Assembly (NCBI GenBank): GCA_040905185.1
Contig: JBBDRZ010000007.1
Location: 186,001 to 250,000 of the forward strand
DNA length: 64,000 bases
Reading direction: 5' to 3'
Source: DASTEQ01 sp040905185
Lineage (GTDB): Bacteria > Chloroflexota > Limnocylindria > QHBO01
The number at the start of each line of letters is the position of its first letter. Within the stretch, counting starts at the first letter, position 1. A model generated the notes under the pieces. The model was given only the letters and a program-made list of their open reading frames with translations. It was not told where the DNA came from and did no database searches. Below, piece by piece: positions 35,814-44,522 of the stretch. Made by a program: the position numbers and the translations under genes.

Positions 35814-36761
35814 TCACCAGCGCCTATCGTACCGATTGCGGAGCAGCACGGCCGCGGCGTTGACGGTCAGGATCACGACCAGCAGGACGATGATCGCTGC
35901 GGCGGTCAGGGCCCGGAACTCGTCCTTCACCTCACGCGACCATGCAAAGACGATGGTCGGCAGGGCGGTGAACGGCCCTTCCAGCGACTCGAGGATTGAA
36001 CCCGGAGCCGTGCGGAACACGCCGGTGATCGCCCCGACCATGATCAGCGGCGCCGTCTCGCCGAAGGCCCGCGCCAGCGTCAGGACGGTGCCGGTCAGGA
36101 TCCCGGGCAGGGCGTACGGCAGCACATGGCTGGTCACGACCTCTGAACGGGTGGCGCCCACCCCGAACGCCGCTTCGCGGATGGTCAACGGCACGGCGCG
36201 CAGCGCTTCGGCGGTGGTGATGACCACGATGGGCAGGACAAGGATGGCGAGGGTCAGGCCTCCGGCCAGCAGGCTGCGACCGGCCCCGAGCGCGGTGACG
36301 AAGACGGCCAGTCCCAGCAGCCCATACACGATGGCCGGCACCCCGGCCAGGTTGCGAATGTTGGTGTTCACGAAGCGGGCAAAGGCGTTGTCGCCCGCAT
36401 ACTCCTCGAGGTAGACGGCGGCCAGGATACCGATGGGCAAGGCCAAGACCACCACGAAGATCGTGAGCACGATCGAGCCGAAGAGGCCCTGGGCCACGCC
36501 CGCCTGGGTCGGGCGCGCGCTGAGCGGGGTGGTGAGGATATCGAAGCCCCGTTCCGCGAACACCGGCAGGGCGCGACCGAATACGTCTGCCAGCAGGACG
36601 AACAGGATCGCCAGCGAGGTGAGAAGCGTGAGCAACAACAACGTCGCGGCCACCAGACCCGCCCAGTCCCGACGCCCGGCCCGGAGTGCGGCCTTAACCG
36701 CAGCGCTGGTCGGGCTGGGCGCACGGACCGCTTGGGGAGCCTGAATCGCCCCGGCCATCAA
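35814..36761 (-). CDS. pstA: Phosphate ABC transporter permease PstA
   Basis: 315 residues, six helices, with the permease coupling loop TAEALRAVPLTIREAAFGVGATRSE and a LARAFGETAPLI segment typical of PstA. A 30-residue hydrophilic N-terminus precedes the first helix. Overlaps pstC by four bases. Confidence 0.95.
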   Translation of the reverse strand: MMAGAIQAPQAVRAPSPTSAAVKAALRAGRRDWAGLVAATLLLLTLLTSLAILFVLLADVFGRALPVFAERGFDILTTPLSARPTQAGVAQGLFGSIVLTIFVVVLALPIGILAAVYLEEYAGDNAFARFVNTNIRNLAGVPAIVYGLLGLAVFVTALGAGRSLLAGGLTLAILVLPIVVITTAEALRAVPLTIREAAFGVGATRSEVVTSHVLPYALPGILTGTVLTLARAFGETAPLIMVGAITGVFRTAPGSILESLEGPFTALPTIVFAWSREVKDEFRALTAAAIIVLLVVILTVNAAAVLLRNRYDRRW

Positions 36762-37702
36762 TAGCGCTCCCGAACTCGTCGGACGAAAGCCTCGCTGATG
36801 AAGTTGAGGACCAGGGTGATGCCGAACAGCAGCAGGCCAACGAAGAACAGGCTGGGAAATGCCAAGGTGGCGCCTCGCACCTGGTCCGAGCCGGTGGCCA
36901 ACGAGGTCATGGCCGCGGTCATGGTCATGCCCGGGTCGAACGGGTTGAGGGTGAACAGCGAACCGCCGGTGGCCCCTGCCGCGATGGCCACGATCATGGT
37001 TTCCCCGATGGCTCGCGACATGCCCAGGATGAGGGCGGCCACGATCCCGGACACCGCGGCCGGGACGACGACCCGCAGACTGGTAGCCAGCCGGCGAGCG
37101 CCGAGGCCATAGGAGGCCTCCCGCAGGGCGTTGGGAACTGCATGCAGCGCGTCCTCGGCCACCGAGGCAATGAGGGGCGTGATCAGGATGCCAACCGCGA
37201 TCCCGGCGGCGGCCAGGTTGAAGATCGAGACGTCCGGATTGATGCGGCCCACGACCTGGGTGCTGATCACGGTCAAGGCGAAATAGCCCAGTACAACCGA
37301 GGGGATGGCGGCCAGGACCTCGAGGATGGGCTTGAGGATCTTACGGCTGCGATTGGAGGCGTATTCCGACAGGTAGATGGCGGCGCCAAGGCCGAGCGGC
37401 GTGGCGATCACCATGGCGACGGCGCTGACGACCAGGGTTCCGGCCACGATGGTGGGAATCGAGAACATGTCGCGTCGGGGGAACCAGCCATCCGCGAGGA
37501 GCGCCGCCGGTTCCACCTCGCTCAGGAACGCGATCGCGTTTCCGACCAGCGACAGCACGATGAGGGCGCTGATCAGGATAGAGGTGGCGGCCGCGACCAT
37601 GATCGCGGCCCGGACCACTATCTCGCGAGCCCGACGCCGGGGGCCAATGCGCAGGTCCTCTACTCGGAGCGCGACGGGATGAGGGGAGGAGGCGGCCGTC
37701 AT
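36758..37702 (-). CDS. pstC: Phosphate ABC transporter permease PstC
   Basis: About 314 residues from ATG 37702. The coupling loop DALHAVPNALREASYGLGARR and GMSRAIGETMIV are typical of PstC. Upstream in-frame starts (GTG 37717, or an ATG at 37765 inside the pstS end) are possible because no clear Shine-Dalgarno marks the start. Forms the channel with PstA. Confidence 0.94.
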   Translation of the reverse strand: MTAASSPHPVALRVEDLRIGPRRRAREIVVRAAIMVAAATSILISALIVLSLVGNAIAFLSEVEPAALLADGWFPRRDMFSIPTIVAGTLVVSAVAMVIATPLGLGAAIYLSEYASNRSRKILKPILEVLAAIPSVVLGYFALTVISTQVVGRINPDVSIFNLAAAGIAVGILITPLIASVAEDALHAVPNALREASYGLGARRLATSLRVVVPAAVSGIVAALILGMSRAIGETMIVAIAAGATGGSLFTLNPFDPGMTMTAAMTSLATGSDQVRGATLAFPSLFFVGLLLFGITLVLNFISEAFVRRVRERY

Positions 37703-37749
37703 AGGTGGCAACGTCACTCTATTGAACGAACGAGGAAGATCACGTTTGG

Positions 37750-38787
37750 CTAGCGGCTCTCCCACGCTGCGCGGGTTACCTCGAGGTCGGCAGGGTCGAG
37801 AGCGACGTAGTCCGCCTCAGCGACGAAAGCGAGGCCCTCGTCCGACAAGTAGTAGTCCACGAACGCTTCCAGGGCCGGATTCGCAGCCGCCCGGGCAGTG
37901 TTCACGTAGATGTACAGGAACCGGGACAGCGGGTACTCCGCGGACGCGATCGTGTCGGGTGTGGCCCCCACGCAGCCGTCGCCCTTGTCCACCTCGAGCA
38001 GCTTCACCCGATCGGCGTTCTCATCGGCGAAGGCGAAGCCGACCCAGCCGAGGGTGTGGGGCGCGTTTTGGGTCCCGGCGACGCCCTCGATGATGACGTT
38101 GTCATCGGCCGAGGGGGTGTAGTCCGGGCGGGTGGTTCGCTCCTGCTCGCGCTCATCGGCGATGCCCCGGATCGCGAGCTCGACGAAGCTGTCGAAGGTG
38201 CCTGACTCTTCGCCGGGAGCTGTCACGTCGAGCGGGAATGCCCCGTATGGCGCGTGCGATCCGCCGCGTCCGGTGCCCAGCTGAGCCTCCAGCTCGGCCG
38301 CCAGGTCATTGGCCGCGTCCCACATCTCGAAGCCCTGCGACTCGGGGCCCAGCAGCGCGTACAGGTCGAGGAAGCTCAGGCAAGAGACGTCGTTGTTGAA
38401 GGCGGAGGTGATGACCGACAGGCCGTCGATCGCGACCTTGAGCTCGATGTACTCGACCCCAGTGGCCTCACAGTTCGCGATCTCTTCGTCGCTGATCGGG
38501 CGCGATGCGTCACTGACATCGATCTCGCCGTTGCAGAACAGCGCGAAGCCATCGCCGGTTCCGGGACCGTCGACGAAGTAGGTGACGTTGGGGTGCATCG
38601 CGCCGAAGGCCTCGACGACGAGGCTGGTTATCTGCTCGACCGTGGAGGAGCCGGAGATCTCGATGTCGCCGGTCAGCTCGTCGCCGCCTGCGCTGGCAGC
38701 GGGCGACCCGCTCGCCGAGGGCTGGCAGGCCGCGAGGAGGAGAAGGCCGGCGACCAGGACGCCGATCTGGCGGCGGGCGGAATTCAC
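37750..38787 (-). CDS. pstS: Phosphate-binding lipoprotein PstS
   Basis: About 345 residues from GTG 38787, which gives a clean lipoprotein signal (basic start, then LLLLAAC). An ATG nine codons earlier adds two glutamates to the signal and is less likely. Motifs for phosphate binding include ISGSSTVEQ, VDGPGTGDGF, SDASRPISDEE and EESGTFDSF. Captures phosphate outside the membrane for PstCAB. Confidence 0.94.
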   Translation of the reverse strand: MNSARRQIGVLVAGLLLLAACQPSASGSPAASAGGDELTGDIEISGSSTVEQITSLVVEAFGAMHPNVTYFVDGPGTGDGFALFCNGEIDVSDASRPISDEEIANCEATGVEYIELKVAIDGLSVITSAFNNDVSCLSFLDLYALLGPESQGFEMWDAANDLAAELEAQLGTGRGGSHAPYGAFPLDVTAPGEESGTFDSFVELAIRGIADEREQERTTRPDYTPSADDNVIIEGVAGTQNAPHTLGWVGFAFADENADRVKLLEVDKGDGCVGATPDTIASAEYPLSRFLYIYVNTARAAANPALEAFVDYYLSDEGLAFVAEADYVALDPADLEVTRAAWESR

Positions 38788-38851
38788 GTGGTGCGCTTCT
38801 TCAGGCGTGAGCATGTGCCACTACATCGTGCGGAGCTCGGCTCAAGCGGGC

Positions 38852-38875
38852 ATCAGCGGAATGTCAACCGCTGAT
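38852..38875. promoter_or_regulatory. Inverted repeat between pstS and the TauE-like gene
   Basis: ATCAGCGG (38852-38859) and CCGCTGAT (38868-38875) form a perfect eight-base inverted repeat with an eight-base spacer in the divergent region. It could be an operator, possibly for the PhoB-like regulator, though PhoB sites are usually direct repeats, or a hairpin in either leader. Confidence 0.4.
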
Positions 38876-38932
38876 CAAGCCTCCGCGGGGACCTACCATG
38901 CCCCGCAGACGTCGCAAGGAGGAATTCGAGCG

Positions 38933-39295
38933 GTGCAAATGGTGCTCGGGGGATTGATCGGGCTGGTGGGTGGTGTCCTTTCGGGGTTGTTCGGGATCGG
39001 CGGAGGTTTGGTGATCGTTCCGGGTTTGATCCTGATGCTGGGCATGACTACTAAGCAGGCCGCGGGGACGTCGCTGGCAGCGCTTCTCTTGCCAGTGGGT
39101 ATCCTGGGCGCGATTGAGTACTGGCGCGCCGGCTACATCGACGTCCGGTTGGCGGCGTTGCTGGCGGTGGGCATCCTGATCGGCGCCTTCATCGGCGCTC
39201 GCCTGGCCATCGGTCTGCCCAACGAGCTCATCCAGCGGGCATTCGGGGTGCTGCTGGTCCTGGTCGGGCTCCGGCTGGCGCTGATCGTCTCCTAG
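38933..39295 (+). CDS. Half-size TauE/SafE-family membrane protein
   Basis: 120 residues from GTG 38933, ten bases after AAGGAGG. Four helices with the TauE/SafE pattern GLFGIGGGLVIVPGLILML and TKQAAGTSL. Family members are usually about 250 residues with two such repeats, so this is a half-length form that would have to dimerise. Substrate unknown; sulfur-containing anions are typical for the family. Convergent with pit, overlapping it by four bases. Confidence 0.8.
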   Translation: MQMVLGGLIGLVGGVLSGLFGIGGGLVIVPGLILMLGMTTKQAAGTSLAALLLPVGILGAIEYWRAGYIDVRLAALLAVGILIGAFIGARLAIGLPNELIQRAFGVLLVLVGLRLALIVS

Positions 39296-40299
39296 AGCAA
39301 CCCCAATACCAGCGTGGCCACCAGGTAGCTGCCCGCCGCCATCAGGCCCGCCGCCGGGATGGTGAGGACCCACGCGATTCCGATGCTGCGAGCCACGATC
39401 CAGCGCACGGCTCGAAAATGGGTCGCCGATCCGACGCCCATGATCGCGCTCGAGATCACGTGAGTGGTCGATACCGGGACGCCGAGCCGGGACGCCCCCA
39501 GGATCACGACCGCGGCGGTCGTCTCCGCTGCGAAGCCGTGAACCGGGTCGAGCTTGACGACCTTGGTGCCGATCGTCCTGATGATTCGCCAGCCCCCAGC
39601 CGCGGTCCCCAGCGAGATGGCGGTGGCCGAGACGAGGATGACCCAGAGCGGCACCACGAATTCATCGATCGCACCCGCGGTGACCAGAGCCAGCGTGATG
39701 ATGCCCATCGTCTTCTGGGCGTCATTCGAGCCGTGGCTGAAGGCCATGAAGCTGGCGCTGGCCACCTGCGCGCGCCGAAACTGCGCATTGATCGCCTTCG
39801 GGTTCGCGCGCCGGAACACGTTGAGCAGGAGGACCATCGCCGCGATGCCCAGCCCGAACCCGATCAGCGGCGAGCTCACGAGCGGAACGAGCACCTTGAA
39901 GACGATGCCCTCGACGTTCCAGGCGGCCAGGCCGGCGGCGGCCGCCGACGCTCCCAACAGGCCGCCGATCAGCGCATGGCTGCTGGACGAGGGGATCCCG
40001 AGGCGCCAGGTGAACAGGTTCCACGCGATGGCGCCGAGGAGAGCCGCGCCCACAACCTCGAGATCTATCAGCCCCTCATCCACCAGGCCTGACGCGATGG
40101 TGGCGGCGACCGCGGTGCCGGTCAGGGCGCCGACGAAGTTCGCAGCGGCTGACAGACCGATCGCGTGGCTCGGCCGCAGCGCCCGAGTCGATACGCTGGT
40201 AGCGATCGCATTGGCAGTGTCGTGGAAGCCATTGATGTAGTCGAACGCGACCGCCAGGAGCAGGACGACGATCAGCCCCAGGCTCAGCCACTCCGGCAT
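39292..40299 (-). CDS. pit: Inorganic phosphate transporter, PiT family
   Basis: 335 residues. The duplicated PiT signatures are intact: GFHDTANAIATSV near the N-terminus and FSHGSNDAQKTMG in the middle, with PVSTTHVISSAI near the end. Low-affinity phosphate:cation symporter, complementing the high-affinity Pst system next to it. Follows the DUF47 gene in one transcript, a pairing seen in many bacteria. Confidence 0.95.
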   Translation of the reverse strand: MPEWLSLGLIVVLLLAVAFDYINGFHDTANAIATSVSTRALRPSHAIGLSAAANFVGALTGTAVAATIASGLVDEGLIDLEVVGAALLGAIAWNLFTWRLGIPSSSSHALIGGLLGASAAAAGLAAWNVEGIVFKVLVPLVSSPLIGFGLGIAAMVLLLNVFRRANPKAINAQFRRAQVASASFMAFSHGSNDAQKTMGIITLALVTAGAIDEFVVPLWVILVSATAISLGTAAGGWRIIRTIGTKVVKLDPVHGFAAETTAAVVILGASRLGVPVSTTHVISSAIMGVGSATHFRAVRWIVARSIGIAWVLTIPAAGLMAAGSYLVATLVLGLL

Positions 40300-40318
40300 G
40301 GATCGGCCTGGTTATCGG

Positions 40319-40936
40319 TCAGGCGTGCTTGACGACGATGCGCTCGATGACGTTGGCAACGTCCTCGCAGGCATCGATCGCCTCTTCGAGCAGCGAATAG
40401 ACGTCCTTCCACTTGATGACATCCACCGCATCGTCTCCATTGGTGAATAGTTCGGCGATCCCGCGCCGAACGATGCGGTCGCCCTCGTTTTCGAGCCGAT
40501 GGATCTCGATCCAGTAGCGCTCGAGCCCGCGGAAGGTCCGAAGGTTGGCCAGCGCCTCGGCGACCTGCTCGCACTGGAGGACGATGATCTCGCTTTGTTG
40601 GACGGCCACGGGGGTGGGCGCCTCGATCCCGTACAGGATGAACGTGTCGGCAACCTCTTCGATGAGGTCCACCACGTCGTCGAGACGGCTGATCAGGGCG
40701 TGGATGTCCTCCCGGTCGAAGGGGGTGACGAAGGTCTGCTCCAGCTGGCGACCGATGTTGTGGCTCATCTGGTCGCCGGCGTGCTCGGCATCCCGCAGCT
40801 GGCTGGCCAGCCGCTCGCGTTCGCCGTAGTTGCGCATGAACTGCTCGAGGACGTGGGCCGCGGCGACGACGTTGGCCGCGTCCTCGACGAACAGGTCGAA
40901 GAACCGGTTGTCGCGCGGGATCAGCGGCAGGCGCAT
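40319..40936 (-). CDS. DUF47 (PhoU-like) regulator of the Pit transporter
   Basis: 205 residues, all helical. DUF47 motifs: RDAEHAGDQMSHNI, DREDIHALISRLDDVVDLIEE and RLENEGDRI, the PhoU-like metal-binding pattern with Glu-x-x-Gly-Asp. Located 20 bases upstream of pit, it probably modulates that transporter as such genes do elsewhere. Confidence 0.92.
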   Translation of the reverse strand: MRLPLIPRDNRFFDLFVEDAANVVAAAHVLEQFMRNYGERERLASQLRDAEHAGDQMSHNIGRQLEQTFVTPFDREDIHALISRLDDVVDLIEEVADTFILYGIEAPTPVAVQQSEIIVLQCEQVAEALANLRTFRGLERYWIEIHRLENEGDRIVRRGIAELFTNGDDAVDVIKWKDVYSLLEEAIDACEDVANVIERIVVKHA

Positions 40937-41122
40937 GGGCGAATGCTCCTGGGTGCGGCGGGCGAGGCCGCAACCTTACTGGATTCGGCGGTGCGCCCGG
41001 GCACCACAAATCCGCAGATCGGCGTCCACCCGGCGCGCCATCGTCGTCGAAATAGGGCACCATAGGTACCCCACCCGGGGGTCTGGCATCGGCCCTACCG
41101 AATGTGACAGGAGGCGTGCCCC

Positions 41123-42730
41123 ATGACTCCGGAACTCGGGCGGCCCCGACGCACCTGGCGAGCGCTCGTCGCTGCCCTAGCTCTCACCCTCGCTCTCCCG
41201 GCGAGCGCACTGGGAGCGCATGGATACAACACGGCATCCGCCCCGTACATCAGCCTGTTGGGCGCCTACGCCCCAGCGGGCGCGACCCCAGGGACCGTGA
41301 TCCCGCTCATCAACTCGGGCGAGACTTTCGATAGCGTACGATTCCAGGGCATCCCCGACGGCCTGGGGGCCGTGCCCGGTGATGGCTGGGTCGACATCTA
41401 TGTGGCCCACGAGGAGTCGACGGTCCCCTTCATGGGGTTCGCCGACCTTCAGGCATCTTCGGTGACCCGTGTGCGGGTCGACACCGCGGAGAAATCCATC
41501 CTCGAGATGGAGGTTGCGCTGGGAGCGGGGGCGGGCTTCGTGCGCTTCTGCTCGGCCTTCATGGCAGGGCCCGAACACGGCTTCCCGAGCTACACCTTCT
41601 TCGTCAATGAGGAAGCGGACGAGACTATCCACACCGTACCTGCCGGGGCAGTGTACGGCGCCGATCCGTTCCTGGCCCCCAACCGTCAAGCCGGCTACAG
41701 CGTGTGGCTTGACACGGCGACTGGCGAGTTCGATGTGATCAGCCGTGCGGGCCGCCACAACCATGAGAACACGGTCGTCATCCCGGGCGGATGGAAGAAC
41801 CTGGCCATCCTCTCAGGAGACGACACGTTCAACGCCCCGTCGTCACAGCTGTACCTGTACACCGCCAACGACGCGGAGCAGGTGATGGACGACAAGGGGC
41901 AGCTCTGGGCCTTCCAGGTAACGGCAACCGACGAGGGGCCGTTGGCCGACCCATACGACCCCTTCAACAACGCCAACGACTTGCTGGATATCACCAATAA
42001 CGAGTCGGCGCCGTGGAGTGGCCGCTTCATCCATGTCCCCACGGACATCGCCCGTGGGGTGACCAACGAGGCGCCCCAGGCGGCGCTCGAGAACTGGTCG
42101 AACGCGAACAACGTGTTCCAGTTCGTCCGCGTCGAGGACCTCGCTTACGACCCGGACAACCCGCTGGTGGTCTACTTCGCCGACACCGGGACGAGCCGCC
42201 TCGCCGAGAGTGAGACGACTGGACGCCTGATCCGCCTGGGGTCCGGGGGGACGCTCTCCAACGGCCGCATCTTCAAGATGGTGCTCAACGCGAAAGACCC
42301 CCGAATCGTGGATGAGTTCAGCGTCTTCGCGGACAGCCTGCCCGTTCCGCCGGGCGGGATCGCGGCTGACGGTGTCGCCTTCGTGAACCCCGACAACCTG
42401 GACGTCGGGCACAGCAGCCTGATGGTTCAGGAGGACTCCAGCTCGAACAACGACATCTGGCAGTACTCCCTCGTGGCCGATACCTGGGTCAAGGTCGCGT
42501 CGGTGACCGGGACTGGTGCCTCGGCAGAGTCGAGCGGCATCATCTCGCTCGAGGACATCCCAGGGTTTGAAGCTGGCTGGTGGGCAATCGACGTGCAAGG
42601 GCACCAGAACATTGCCTCGTTCACCGTAGCCGGTTTCACCTGGGTTGGTCCGCCGAGCTCGGCGACCGGCCCATACTCCAAGCGCCTGGAGGAGGGTCAG
42701 CTGCTGCTGATGTTCATCCCCGGCAGCTAG
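41123..42730 (+). CDS. Secreted PhoX/DUF839-like phosphatase-type beta-propeller
   Basis: 535 residues with a signal peptide (basic start, hydrophobic run, cleavage near ALGAHG). Features of the PhoX/DUF839 propeller: YVAHEES and FFVNEEADE strands, RAGRHNHENTVV, RVEDLAYDPDNP and VYFADTG. PhoX enzymes release phosphate from organic esters using Ca and Fe. Family identity is a moderate-strength call, helped by its place beside Pst and Pit. AGGAGG precedes the ATG; a 186-base upstream region should hold its promoter. Confidence 0.7.
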   Translation: MTPELGRPRRTWRALVAALALTLALPASALGAHGYNTASAPYISLLGAYAPAGATPGTVIPLINSGETFDSVRFQGIPDGLGAVPGDGWVDIYVAHEESTVPFMGFADLQASSVTRVRVDTAEKSILEMEVALGAGAGFVRFCSAFMAGPEHGFPSYTFFVNEEADETIHTVPAGAVYGADPFLAPNRQAGYSVWLDTATGEFDVISRAGRHNHENTVVIPGGWKNLAILSGDDTFNAPSSQLYLYTANDAEQVMDDKGQLWAFQVTATDEGPLADPYDPFNNANDLLDITNNESAPWSGRFIHVPTDIARGVTNEAPQAALENWSNANNVFQFVRVEDLAYDPDNPLVVYFADTGTSRLAESETTGRLIRLGSGGTLSNGRIFKMVLNAKDPRIVDEFSVFADSLPVPPGGIAADGVAFVNPDNLDVGHSSLMVQEDSSSNNDIWQYSLVADTWVKVASVTGTGASAESSGIISLEDIPGFEAGWWAIDVQGHQNIASFTVAGFTWVGPPSSATGPYSKRLEEGQLLLMFIPGS

Positions 42731-42754
42731 GTTTCCTCAGACTTGGACCGATGC

Positions 42755-42780
42755 GAGGGCCGCCCTCCGGGGCGGCCCTC
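42755..42780 (+). terminator. Hairpin terminator after the PhoX-like gene
   Basis: GAGGGCCGCC and GGCGGCCCTC form a perfect ten-base stem with a six-base loop, 25 bases after the stop codon. It lies between two convergent genes and can act on both. No T-run follows. Confidence 0.65.
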
Positions 42781-42795
42781 GAACGTCTCTGCCGC

Positions 42796-43125
42796 TTACG
42801 GCGCGCGGCGCGGCGCCTTCCGGCGGGTGCGCGACAGATAGACCGCGGGGATGCCGGCTCGGAGGAGGGGGATGCCACCGGACCCGGCGGCCGGCGAGTT
42901 CTGAAGGGTGTGCACCACGTCGGCCACGATGTAGAGGTGGTGAGCCCCGGCGGGGTCGATGTATTCCACCGTGTCGCCGACCCGCGGCAACGGCGCCGCG
43001 TACTCGATGTCCGCCGCCGAATAGCCGCCTCGGCGGGGGAAGTAAAGGGTGTACGGCATGCCAGTCGGCCAGTCCGCGCCTTCGGCGAGCGGTTCCTTCA
43101 CGTCTGGTCGGCTCTTCTTCGCCAT
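42796..43125 (-). CDS. Hypothetical protein
   Basis: 109 residues, soluble. It starts MAKKSRPDVKEP and contains YTLYFPRRGGYSAADIEYAAPLP-like and GDTVEYIDPAGAHHLYIVADVVHT-like beta-strand segments, then a basic tail (SRTRRKAPRRAP). No known family is recognised. It is transcribed from the side of tRNA-Lys, 20 bases away, and bounded downstream by a strong hairpin. Confidence 0.6.
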   Translation of the reverse strand: MAKKSRPDVKEPLAEGADWPTGMPYTLYFPRRGGYSAADIEYAAPLPRVGDTVEYIDPAGAHHLYIVADVVHTLQNSPAAGSGGIPLLRAGIPAVYLSRTRRKAPRRAP

Positions 43126-43144
43126 CGGAAAGCTCCTGGTTTGC

Positions 43145-43219
43145 TGGAGGGCCGTGTGGGATTCGAACCCACGACACGAGGATTAAAAGTCCCCTGCTCT
43201 GCCGCTGAGCTAACGGCCC
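43145..43219 (-). tRNA. tRNA-Lys (anticodon TTT)
   Basis: Full cloverleaf on the minus strand: acceptor GGGCCGT/ACGGCCC, D stem GCTC/GAGC, anticodon stem GGGGA/TCCTC with loop CTTTTAA, T stem GTGGG/CCCAC with TTCGAAT loop. The 3' CCA is encoded (43147-43145). The discriminator base is T, unusual for lysine tRNA, which normally has A. Confidence 0.95.
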
Positions 43220-43278
43220 GCCGATTCGTGCTCAGGATACCGACTGAAGCCTCCTTGCTCTCTCATCGGTCGCCGTAA

Positions 43279-43302
43279 CAAAACGATCGGAGGATCGTTT
43301 TG
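43279..43302 (+). terminator. Hairpin upstream of the small secreted protein gene
   Basis: CAAAACGATC / GATCGTTTTG is a perfect ten-base stem closed by a GGAG tetraloop, with TTTTG at its 3' side. It sits between tRNA-Lys and the gene at 43373. It could end transcripts entering from the left, end the minus-strand side upstream of the tRNA, or be a leader hairpin. Confidence 0.45.
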
Positions 43303-43372
43303 GCCGGTAGAGAAGGAGACCTCATCCTGCGTCGGCTCGCCGGCGCGTTCAACCTGCCAGGAGGCACAGCAC

Positions 43373-43822
43373 ATGCCCAGACTTCCGATGACCCTCCGGG
43401 TCGTAAAGCTGACAACGATGATCGTCATCCTGGCGACCGCCACCGCGGCTGCCGCGCACCAGCCAACCCTCCCCGATCAGGCCAGCGCCGGCGAGGAGCG
43501 GGCGGCGGCCGGCGCAGCCAACGGACAGGGGGCGCAGGTAGAGGCAGAGGGATTCGACGCCGAGGCGGTCACCGACCAGCTCAGCGAGAACCAGGACCTG
43601 ATCCTTGCCAATCTGAACGCCGTCCTCGAGCGGCTGATTGCATCCGACGCGGACGAGCGGGCGGTGGATGCGCTCGAGATGGTCATCGACTCGCTCACCA
43701 ACGAGAACATTGGTCTGAACCGCGCTGGCGACGCCGTCACCAACCAGGGGTCGGCCGATGGAGAGCTGCCCGAAGCGGCGACGGATCATCCCACGGCGGA
43801 GGACCACCCCGGCCGTCCGTAA
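43373..43822 (+). CDS. Small secreted acidic protein of unknown function
   Basis: 149 residues. A signal peptide runs to about residue 28 (cleavage near TAAAAHQ). The mature part is Ala/Glu/Asp-rich with a helical centre (LSENQDLILANLNAVLERLI) and an acidic His/Pro tail. AGGAGG stands eight bases before the ATG. The gene is followed by a 14-base-pair terminator and then by the ECF sigma gene. No family recognised. Confidence 0.65.
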   Translation: MPRLPMTLRVVKLTTMIVILATATAAAAHQPTLPDQASAGEERAAAGAANGQGAQVEAEGFDAEAVTDQLSENQDLILANLNAVLERLIASDADERAVDALEMVIDSLTNENIGLNRAGDAVTNQGSADGELPEAATDHPTAEDHPGRP

Positions 43823-43845
43823 ACCCCACACCGCGCTTCGTCGCC

Positions 43846-43876
43846 CCGATGGCCCGCCTCTGAGGCGGGCCATCGG
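43846..43876 (+). terminator. Strong hairpin terminator
   Basis: CCGATGGCCCGCCT and AGGCGGGCCATCGG form a perfect 14-base stem with a three-base loop, 24 bases after the secreted-protein stop. It separates that gene from the sigma factor. Confidence 0.75.
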
Positions 43877-43940
43877 CGTGTGCGAGCATGAGCCCGCTCC
43901 AGTTGTCATCCAATAACGAGGTTCGTGCTCTCTCGTTTCT

Positions 43941-44522
43941 ATGATTGACGATGAACTCGACGAACGGCAACTGGTGGAACGCGCCAAGCGTGGCGATGCC
44001 TTCGCGCTGGGTGCGCTGTACGACCGGTACGCGGAGCGCATCTTTCGGTTCACTCGCTTTCGTCTGGGCGACCCGCATGATGCCGAGGACGTCGCGCAAC
44101 GGGTGTTCCTTAAGATGATCGAGGCGCTTCCCCGCTACCACAGCCGTGGCACGCCGTTCGGTGCCTGGTTGTTCCGCATCGCGCGCAACGCGGTCATCGA
44201 CCACCAGCGCGGGCGACGCCTTCCTGAGCCACTTGAGATGGCCACGGACCAGCCTTCAGCGGCCCCCGGGCCGGAGGAGCTGGCGATCAGTGCTACCGAG
44301 GTCGTGGCGCTGGAGGCGGCCCTCAACGAGTTGACCGAAGAGCAGCGCGACGTCATCGCCTACCGCTTCTTCGCCGGGCTGAGTCCACGCGAGATCGGGG
44401 CACTGATGGGCCGGCGAGAAGGATCAGTCCGGGCCCTGCAGTTTCGCGCCCTTGGCTCGTTGCGGCGGCATCTCGGACACGTGGTGACCGACGATCCGGC
44501 GACTGACGAGGCAGCTCAATGA
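43941..44522 (+). CDS. ECF-type RNA polymerase sigma factor
   Basis: 193 residues. Region 2: LYDRYAERIFRFTRFRLGDPHDAEDVAQRVFLKM and WLFRIARNAVIDHQR (split here by other residues). Region 4: LTEEQRDVIAYRFFAGLSPREIGALMGRREGSV. It directs transcription of a stress or envelope regulon. It overlaps the next gene, a membrane protein that is probably its regulator. No Shine-Dalgarno is visible before the ATG. Confidence 0.93.
   Translation: MIDDELDERQLVERAKRGDAFALGALYDRYAERIFRFTRFRLGDPHDAEDVAQRVFLKMIEALPRYHSRGTPFGAWLFRIARNAVIDHQRGRRLPEPLEMATDQPSAAPGPEELAISATEVVALEAALNELTEEQRDVIAYRFFAGLSPREIGALMGRREGSVRALQFRALGSLRRHLGHVVTDDPATDEAAQ

Noticed and set aside
37750..38787. PstS considered as a sulfate- or other-anion-binding protein
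   Set aside because: The SGSSTV and GTGDGF phosphate-binding loops and the pstSCAB-phoU-phoBR order make phosphate the clear ligand.
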